A program made the translations under genes and the position numbers. DNA of 18,405 nt, from NCBI GenBank assembly GCA_025360895.1, contig JANYBF010000178.1:1-18405 (forward strand). The letters are read 5' to 3'. Of the stretch, positions 13,837 to 18,405 are shown piece after piece. The DNA comes from Verrucomicrobiota bacterium (lineage in GTDB: Bacteria > Verrucomicrobiota > Verrucomicrobiia > Limisphaerales > JADLHS01). A model generated the notes under the pieces. That model had not been told where the DNA came from and ran no database searches. It saw only the letters and a list, made by a program, of their open reading frames with translations. How positions within the stretch are numbered: position 1 is the stretch's first letter; every line of letters begins with the position of its first letter.

Positions 13837-15276
13837 ATGAGAATCCTCGTCGCCACCAGCGAAGTTTATCCTTTCTCCAAAACCGGCGGTCTTGCGGATG
13901 CCGTCGGCGCATTGAGCAAAGCGCTGGCGAAGGCGGGGCATCAGGTCGGCATCGTTACGCCATTGTACCGCGGGATTCGTGAACGCTTTCCCAAAATGCA
14001 AAAGGCGGACTGGCGTTTTGATTTGCCGCTCGGCCCGAAGCGCGTTGGCGCGGAACTCTGGACGCTGGCAGCGGCGGAGCGGTTGACGATCTATTTCGTC
14101 CAACAACCCGGGTATTTCGACCGGGTGGGGCTTTACGGCGAACGCGGCGCGGACTATGACGACAATGGCGAGCGCTTTATCTACTTTGACAAATGCGTGG
14201 CAAACCTGGCGCGCTATCTTCCATGGCGACCAGAGGTGCTACATGTCCACGATTGGCATACGGGTCTGGTGCCGATGCTGGTTTCTCATCAAGTGCGCGC
14301 GGATGGCTGGTTGAAGCCGCCGAGACTTTGTTTGACCATTCATAACCTGGCTTACCAGGGATGTTTTCCGCGCAGCCATTTTGCGTTGACGAATCTGCCG
14401 GGAAATCTTTTCACTCCGGACACTGCCGAGTTTTATGGGCAGTTAAATTGCTTAAAGGCCGGCATCGCGGGGGCTGATGTCATCACGACCGTCAGCCCGC
14501 GGTATGCACGTGAGATCACGACACAGGAACTTGGGGCGGGCCTGGATGGACTGCTGCGCCAGCGGCAGAATGCGCTCGTCGGCATCCTGAACGGGGTGGA
14601 CTACGAGGAGTGGAACACGGTGGGCAACCCCCATCTCGCCGCCAGTTATTCCGCCGCCGATCTAACCGGGAAGGCGGAGTGCAAGCGCACGCTGCAAGCC
14701 GAGTTTGCGCTGGTGATCAATTCCGATGTGCCGGTCTTTGGTTGCGTCACGCGGCTGGCTGATCAAAAGGGAATGGACCTCGCGCTGGAAGCACTGGACG
14801 AGATGTTAACTGCGGAGATGCAGTTTGTGCTGCTGGGCAGCGGGGCGGCGGAATGCGAGCGCGCGTTTCAAGAACTGGCGCAGCGATTCCCCGGCCAGGT
14901 GGGGGTCCGCCTTGGCTACGATCAATCGCTGGCGCATCGGATCGAAGCGGGCAGTGATTTCTACCTCATGCCCTCCCGGTTTGAGCCCTGCGGCTTGAAT
15001 CAGATGTACAGCCTGCGTTACGGCACGGTGCCCATTGTCCGGCGGACGGGCGGATTGGACGACACCATCGTGGATGCGGTGGAAAACCTGGCCGCAGCCA
15101 ACGGAATTAAATTTTCCGATTGCTCCGCCCAGGCCTTGGCCCGGGCAATGCGGAAGGCGCTCGCGCTTTACCAGGAGCCGGAACTCCTGATCCAGTATCG
15201 CCAGAACGGCATGGCGGCGGAGTTTTCGTGGGATCAAGTCGTCAAACAATACCTGGCGGTCTATCGCAAACCGTAG
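13837..15276 (+). CDS. glgA: Glycogen synthase (ADP-glucose, GT5)
   Basis: A 479-aa GT5 enzyme that transfers glucose from ADP-glucose to growing alpha-1,4-glucan. The N-terminal KTGGLADAVGALSKAL (from residue 15) is the ADP-glucose loop. VLHVHDWHTGLVP, LTIHNLAYQG, ADVITTVSPRYAREI and GILNGVDYEEWN are typical GlgA blocks. The C-terminal SRFEPCGLNQMYSLRYGTVPIVRRTGGLDDTI carries the catalytic E-x7-type motif (Glu near residue 383). Start ATG 13837, with GGAAG in the bases upstream. Normal length and intact. The 153 bases between serS and glgA hold nothing recognisable. Confidence 0.95.
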   Translation: MRILVATSEVYPFSKTGGLADAVGALSKALAKAGHQVGIVTPLYRGIRERFPKMQKADWRFDLPLGPKRVGAELWTLAAAERLTIYFVQQPGYFDRVGLYGERGADYDDNGERFIYFDKCVANLARYLPWRPEVLHVHDWHTGLVPMLVSHQVRADGWLKPPRLCLTIHNLAYQGCFPRSHFALTNLPGNLFTPDTAEFYGQLNCLKAGIAGADVITTVSPRYAREITTQELGAGLDGLLRQRQNALVGILNGVDYEEWNTVGNPHLAASYSAADLTGKAECKRTLQAEFALVINSDVPVFGCVTRLADQKGMDLALEALDEMLTAEMQFVLLGSGAAECERAFQELAQRFPGQVGVRLGYDQSLAHRIEAGSDFYLMPSRFEPCGLNQMYSLRYGTVPIVRRTGGLDDTIVDAVENLAAANGIKFSDCSAQALARAMRKALALYQEPELLIQYRQNGMAAEFSWDQVVKQYLAVYRKP

Positions 15277-15289
15277 CGGGAAGTGGCGG

Positions 15290-15330
15290 GCCGGATGTCA
15301 TGACCGGCAATCGCATTTTCTTTTTCTTAA
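15290..15330 (+). terminator. Possible weak terminator after glgA
   Basis: Stem GCCGG/CCGGC (15290-15294 with 15304-15308) around a 9-nt loop, then a T-rich but interrupted tract. Weak; stem length is only five pairs. Confidence 0.3.
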
Positions 15331-15470
15331 TCTGGTCCGTTTGGGAGGGAGTTGAATGACGAGAAAGATTAAGACTAAGAAACCAACTTTGCCCGCCATT
15401 TCCAGTCCGCATTCCTTCCGCTGCAAGCCTCGCTGGACAGTCCGTAACTGTTCTGAAAGACTTCGCGCCC

Positions 15471-16100
15471 GTGAAACAACCAATTGTCACCCTGGACATG
15501 GAAGGGGTGTTGACCCCCGAAATCTGGATCGCCGTCGCCGAGCGGACCGGCATCCCGGAACTGCGCCGCACCACGCGCGATGAACCGGATTACGACAAGC
15601 TCATGCTTTATCGCATCGCGATCCTCGATCAACACGGCATCAAGCTGTCGGATATCCAAAATGTCATCGGCACGTTGCAGCCGTTGCCCGGTGGGAAGGA
15701 ATTCCTAGACGAGCTTCGCACGTTCGTGCCGGTCATCATTCTCTCGGATACGTTCGAGCAATTTGCCACGCCGTTGCTGCGGCAACTGAACTTTCCGACC
15801 CTCCTCTGTCACCGTCTCCTCGTGGCGAACGACCGCATTACAGGCTATCAACTCCGCATTTCAGATCAGAAAAAGAAAGCCGTGGCCGCGCTCAAAGCCT
15901 TGAACTATCACGTCATCTCCGCCGGTGATTCCTACAATGACACCGCCATGCTCACCGAGGCGAATGCAGGCTTTCTCATCCACGCGCCGGAAAGGGTAAA
16001 ACAGGAGTTTCCACAATTTTCCGCCGTGGAATCTCATTCCGCTTTGTTGAAGCTAATCGCGGGAGCGATCGCCAAGTGTGGGAAAACTTCGGCAAGGTAG
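15471..16100 (+). CDS. thrH: ThrH: phosphoserine phosphatase / homoserine phosphotransferase
   Basis: A 209-aa HAD-superfamily enzyme from GTG 15471. HAD motif I is LDMEGVLTPEIW (D9, with Glu at the second position as in ThrH rather than SerB). IILSDTF is motif II, and SDQKKKAV with SAGDSYNDTAM are motifs III and IV. TRDEPDYDKLM, FPTLLCHRL and HAPERVKQEFPQF match Pseudomonas ThrH closely. It can remove phosphate from phosphoserine or pass it to homoserine. The C-terminal tail after about residue 195 (AIAKCGKTSAR) overlaps the antisense AbiEii fragment and contains one copy of a 12-bp direct repeat, so the end may have been altered by a rearrangement. Confidence 0.93.
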   Translation: MKQPIVTLDMEGVLTPEIWIAVAERTGIPELRRTTRDEPDYDKLMLYRIAILDQHGIKLSDIQNVIGTLQPLPGGKEFLDELRTFVPVIILSDTFEQFATPLLRQLNFPTLLCHRLLVANDRITGYQLRISDQKKKAVAALKALNYHVISAGDSYNDTAMLTEANAGFLIHAPERVKQEFPQFSAVESHSALLKLIAGAIAKCGKTSAR

Positions 16101-16328
16101 GGTTGAATCGCCTTTTGCTTGATGTGGCCAGTCTTCGGAGCGATCGCCGAGTTTAATTTTTATGACGGGACGCGCATAACCGGCTTCGGTTGGAGCGAAA
16201 TCGCCGGGATAATGGAAGAGAAGGCATTGGCCGTCGTCCATGTCGGGATCAATTTCAAGTTTCCAGCCGGTTTGTCCGAGTGCGGTGCTGATGCGGTTGG
16301 CAAGTACGGGCTGTAAAATTTCCTGCAC
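16053..16328 (-). pseudogene. AbiEii-type nucleotidyltransferase toxin, internal fragment
   Basis: From GTG 16328 (frame open to 16379): LSPHEDCRKWVQEIL, GWKLEIDPDMDDGQCLLFHYP, ARPVIKIKLGDRSEDWP. This matches the middle of AbiEii/AbiGii-type proteins (family pattern 'YLRPxVKLExGARSD.WP'), toxins of type IV abortive-infection modules. Missing are the N-terminal nucleotidyltransferase part (no KGGTSL-type motif upstream in frame; TAA at 16380-16382) and the C-terminal helices. The ORF ends in TLGDRSRD, which merely repeats a 12-bp sequence (16062-16073 and 16137-16148) and overlaps the thrH 3' end. No AbiEi antitoxin is nearby. Most likely a decayed remnant. Confidence 0.7.
16062..16148. repeat. 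12-bp direct repeat GGAGCGATCGCC
   Basis: Copies at 16062-16073 and 16137-16148, 75 bases apart, each containing the palindrome GCGATCGC. One copy lies in the thrH tail, the other in the AbiEii fragment, so it may mark a deletion or recombination junction. Confidence 0.6.
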
Positions 16329-16354
16329 CCACTTACGACAGTCTTCATGAGGGC

Positions 16355-16573
16355 TTAGAGGCGGAGCTTGCGTTGTTTTTTACTCGGAGCATGGTCAGGT
16401 GAGCCGTCACCGTCGAAACTCAGAGTTTGTTTGACGTCCTTGGAAACAATCTTGAAATAGAGGACAGTGATGATTACCCCAACTCCGGCCGACGAATATG
16501 CAAGCGGTGAAGCATTCGTCAGTAGATGCATCAGATGTCTGACCATCTCCTGGATTTGTACGAGAGTGATCAT
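16355..16573 (-). CDS. Hypothetical small single-span membrane protein
   Basis: A 72-aa ORF from ATG 16573 with one hydrophobic helix (LAYSSAGVGVIITVLYF) and a basic, charged tail ending KKQRKLRL. The 3' end overlaps the AbiEii frame by about 25 bases in another frame on the same strand. No clear ribosome binding site. It could be a true small gene or chance; I do not recognise the family. 16574-16690 holds nothing recognisable. Confidence 0.35.
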   Translation of the reverse strand: MITLVQIQEMVRHLMHLLTNASPLAYSSAGVGVIITVLYFKIVSKDVKQTLSFDGDGSPDHAPSKKQRKLRL

Positions 16574-16690
16574 GGTGTGGAATGTCCGCTATTAAGGGGC
16601 CTGGTTAGTCGAGAGTATTGACACAAGGTCGCCATGAATGGTCGCGCGTAAAGGTGCGACTCGGTAAACAGCCCTTTTCGCGCATCTGTT

Positions 16691-17872
16691 TCAGTTTTGG
16701 CTTTGGCGCTTGGCCGGGGCTTCATAAAGCAGCCGGTGGGATTCTTCGAGGACGGCCGGAATTTTTTCGGCGAACGGACTGGCGGCCAGCGTCGCAGTCA
16801 GTTTCAGTTCACCGACGCGCAATGCATTCTCACCGGGAAACCAGTGCTCCGCCTGGCCGAGCAGGTTGTACCGCATCTTCCCCCATGCGACGAGGTCGAG
16901 CGACTTCGCATACGTCCACAGGCGCAGGATTTCCGACACATTAACCTCGCCGGGAACGTCCATGTAATTCGGCAAGCCCTCGAACCAGTGCGCGCACCAG
17001 TCCGCGCCCAGCGTGCGTTGCATTTCTTCGCGCAACCGTTTTTCTATCGGCGCAATCGTTTCAGGAATCTGATCGTAAAACTTCAGCGCGGCGATGTGTT
17101 CGTCAAAATCCGCCGGCTTGGCGACGCCGCAACTGAGCGTGTGGACCTGCGGTCGGGCGAGGCAGTAGAGGTCATTGAACTGCATCGGTGGGAGCGGCGC
17201 GCAAAGCTGCACCAGTTTCGCCGGCGGCTCGTAAAGTTTTCCACCCTTGTCGTTCGGGCTGATGATAAACACGCCCATGTCGCGGGCGGCAGCGGCTTCG
17301 ACGCAGGACCAGTTCAGGTCGTTGACGAAATACCAGTGCAGGTTCACGTAATCGAAATCGCCCTGCGCAATGGTCTCGTGAATGATGTCTGGCGTGGCGT
17401 GGGTGGTGAAACCGATGAAGCGGCAACGGCCTTCGCGTTGGAGTTGGCGCGCGGCGTCCAGACAGCCTCCCTTTTGGAGCGACCAGTCGCGCAATTGCCG
17501 GTTGTTGATGCCGTGTAGGGAAAGCAGATCAACATGCTCGAGTTGCAGATACTTCATCGAAGTCTCGAAAGTCTTGAGGAACTCCTTGGCCGACGCCATG
17601 GGGGCAACTTTGGTCTGCACGATCAGTTTGTCGCGCGGCAGTTTGGGCAGCACCCAACCGAGCTGCATTTCCGAGGTGCCGTAACCGCGCGCGGTTTCGA
17701 TGTGGTTGACGCCAAGTTCGAGGGCGCGGTGGATGCAGACTTCCAGATTAGCCTGATTGGCGGGGGGGATTTGTTTGGGATCAACGTCCTGCCACTTGTG
17801 CTGGTAACGCATCCCGCCGCAGGAGATGACGGGCATTTGCAATTCGGTGCGGCCAAACCGGCGATATTTCAT
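16691..17872 (-). CDS. Aldo/keto reductase, large subfamily with former Fe-S C-terminus
   Basis: A 393-aa NAD(P)H-dependent oxidoreductase starting MKYRRFGRTELQMPVISCGG. Tetrad positions: E59 (NHIETARGYG; Asp in most AKRs), Y64, K88 (VQTKVAP) and H120 (LLSLHGIN). The C-terminal region corresponds to the ferredoxin-like extension of fused AKRs, but the usual CxxCxxCxxxCP cysteines are absent (WCAHWFEGLP then DVPGEVNVSEILRLWTYAK), so no 4Fe-4S cluster is expected. Substrate unknown. It lies 170 bases downstream of the DUF1080 gene on the same strand. Confidence 0.88.
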   Translation of the reverse strand: MKYRRFGRTELQMPVISCGGMRYQHKWQDVDPKQIPPANQANLEVCIHRALELGVNHIETARGYGTSEMQLGWVLPKLPRDKLIVQTKVAPMASAKEFLKTFETSMKYLQLEHVDLLSLHGINNRQLRDWSLQKGGCLDAARQLQREGRCRFIGFTTHATPDIIHETIAQGDFDYVNLHWYFVNDLNWSCVEAAAARDMGVFIISPNDKGGKLYEPPAKLVQLCAPLPPMQFNDLYCLARPQVHTLSCGVAKPADFDEHIAALKFYDQIPETIAPIEKRLREEMQRTLGADWCAHWFEGLPNYMDVPGEVNVSEILRLWTYAKSLDLVAWGKMRYNLLGQAEHWFPGENALRVGELKLTATLAASPFAEKIPAVLEESHRLLYEAPAKRQSQN

Positions 17873-17949
17873 TGGGCCGAATATGCCAAAGGCCGCGCCT
17901 CATTCAATGGCATTTCACAGTTCAGTTGAGTTGGGGTGTGACCAAGAGC

Positions 17950-17973
17950 GGGTAAAGCCAAACGGCTTTTCCC
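17950..17973. other. Hairpin between the DUF1080 and aldo/keto reductase genes
   Basis: GGGTAAAGCC - AAAC - GGCTTTTCCC: ten positions with one T-T mismatch and a 4-nt loop. No T tract follows on either strand, so it is not a classic terminator; it could be a processing or attenuating structure. Confidence 0.45.
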
Positions 17974-18042
17974 AATTCCATTGCTGATTTTTTGAGTTTC
18001 GGCTGTTTTCCCTCGTGTTCCATCAGCCATAAAAAACAAAAC

Positions 18043-18405
18043 TCAAAACTTCGGCAACTCTTTGAGCCGGATGCGGCGATACTCCATTTGCCCGCGGTCG
18101 GCTTCCAAGCCGATGGGGCCGGTCGCCGGCACTTTGAGCGCGGCTTCCAGCACTTCGCCGTTGCAGGTACCATGCGCGATGCCGTCGGTTACGGTTACCA
18201 CAATTTCGTTCCAATCCTGCGGGCGATATTTTTTCAACTCCTTGTACGGCCCGGCCACGAGATAATCGCGACATTGCAGTTGTGGCTGGCGGATGAAAAT
18301 ACCGCTGTCCGCGTTCACGCTGGCGCGGAATTCCAGCTTGAGGATGAAATCCTTGGGGAACGTTTGCGTGGTCCACAACTGTCGGAGGTGCGGCCCGGCT
18401 TCCGC
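18043..18405 (-). CDS. DUF1080 / 3-keto-disaccharide hydrolase-like protein, 5' end outside window
   Basis: The frame is open from the right edge (AEAGPHLRQLWTTQTF...) to the stop at 18043; 120 residues are visible. LWTTQTFPKDFILKLEFRAS, ADSGIFIRQP, DWNEIVVTVTDG and GPIGLEADRGQMEYRRIRLKEL are the hallmark strands of DUF1080 (LamG-like jelly roll), a family abundant in Verrucomicrobia and Planctomycetes, some members of which hydrolyse 3-keto-glycosides. The N-terminus with any signal peptide is cut by the window edge. A neighbouring oxidoreductase fits sugar-derivative metabolism (inference). Confidence 0.85.
   Translation of the reverse strand, partial: AEAGPHLRQLWTTQTFPKDFILKLEFRASVNADSGIFIRQPQLQCRDYLVAGPYKELKKYRPQDWNEIVVTVTDGIAHGTCNGEVLEAALKVPATGPIGLEADRGQMEYRRIRLKELPKF

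Noticed and set aside
15356..15583. A 75-aa ORF with a strong GGGAGGG ribosome-binding-like sequence before ATG 15356
   Set aside because: It runs over the first 110 bases of thrH in another frame and its C-terminal half is Arg/His-rich shadow sequence. The binding site is good, so a short leader peptide is not excluded.
16618..16623. TTGACA, a possible -35 box on the plus strand
   Set aside because: No matching -10 box at the right spacing and no plus-strand gene downstream.
17873..18030. A roughly 50-aa minus-strand ORF (ATG near 18030) after the DUF1080 gene
   Set aside because: No ribosome binding site, low-complexity composition, and a hairpin in the middle.
1..18405. tRNA, rRNA, CRISPR array, transposase or integrase
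   Set aside because: Looked for by eye on both strands; no cloverleaf, regular spaced repeat or mobile-element protein motif was found.

Overview
The window reads as part of a Verrucomicrobia-type genome (inference from gene content: a membrane/TPR protein of the O-mannosyltransferase-like class, a DUF1080 protein, a GHL10/DUF187 glycoside-hydrolase-like protein, a DUF187-DUF1080-aldo/keto reductase style gene mix, GTGA start/stop overlaps, and GTC-phased 7-nt intergenic repeats). GC is moderately high. No rRNA, tRNA or CRISPR array was seen. Both ends cut a gene: a DnaQ-type exonuclease at the left and a DUF1080 protein at the right.

Left accessory region (1-4763). The main result lies here. 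Four ORF fragments (1137-2045 minus, 2165-3004 plus, 3001-3795 plus, 3773-3955 minus) look unrelated as they stand, but they are two genes cut by one inversion. The N-terminal Rossmann start of a SIR2-like protein is on the minus strand (3955-3788) and its remainder on the plus strand (2069-3004). The N-terminal half of a Sel1-repeat protein is on the plus strand (3001-3787) and its C-terminal half, which ends in a response-regulator receiver domain, is on the minus strand (2068-1137). Flipping 2069-3787 back joins both genes in frame at once, with no base gained or lost. The restored order on the minus strand is SIR2-like (367 aa), Sel1-REC (572 aa), DnaQ/DUF3820 exonuclease (over 379 aa), coupled by GTGA and TAATG overlaps. 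This is a candidate undescribed three-gene NAD/nuclease/phospho-signalling system, currently broken by the inversion, unless the inversion is an assembly error. Next to it are a block of eight GTCnnnn heptamers and a type II toxin-antitoxin pair (RelE/ParE-like toxin with an addiction-module antitoxin).

Middle region (4902-9602), plus strand: a GNAT acetyltransferase, a small zinc-ribbon membrane protein, a secreted GHL10 protein, and a large membrane/TPR gene broken by one in-frame TGA and two poly-T frameshifts. Its end runs into the antisense strand of gluQ.

Housekeeping region (9414-16100): gluQ (glutamyl-Q tRNA(Asp) synthetase), a coupled lipoprotein/M23 peptidase pair, a divergent 37-aa Lys/Arg-rich protein with a clear terminator, serS, glgA and thrH.

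Right region (16053-18405), minus strand: a remnant of an AbiEii-type nucleotidyltransferase toxin, a possible single-span membrane ORF, an aldo/keto reductase of a derivative subfamily, and a 5'-truncated DUF1080 protein.
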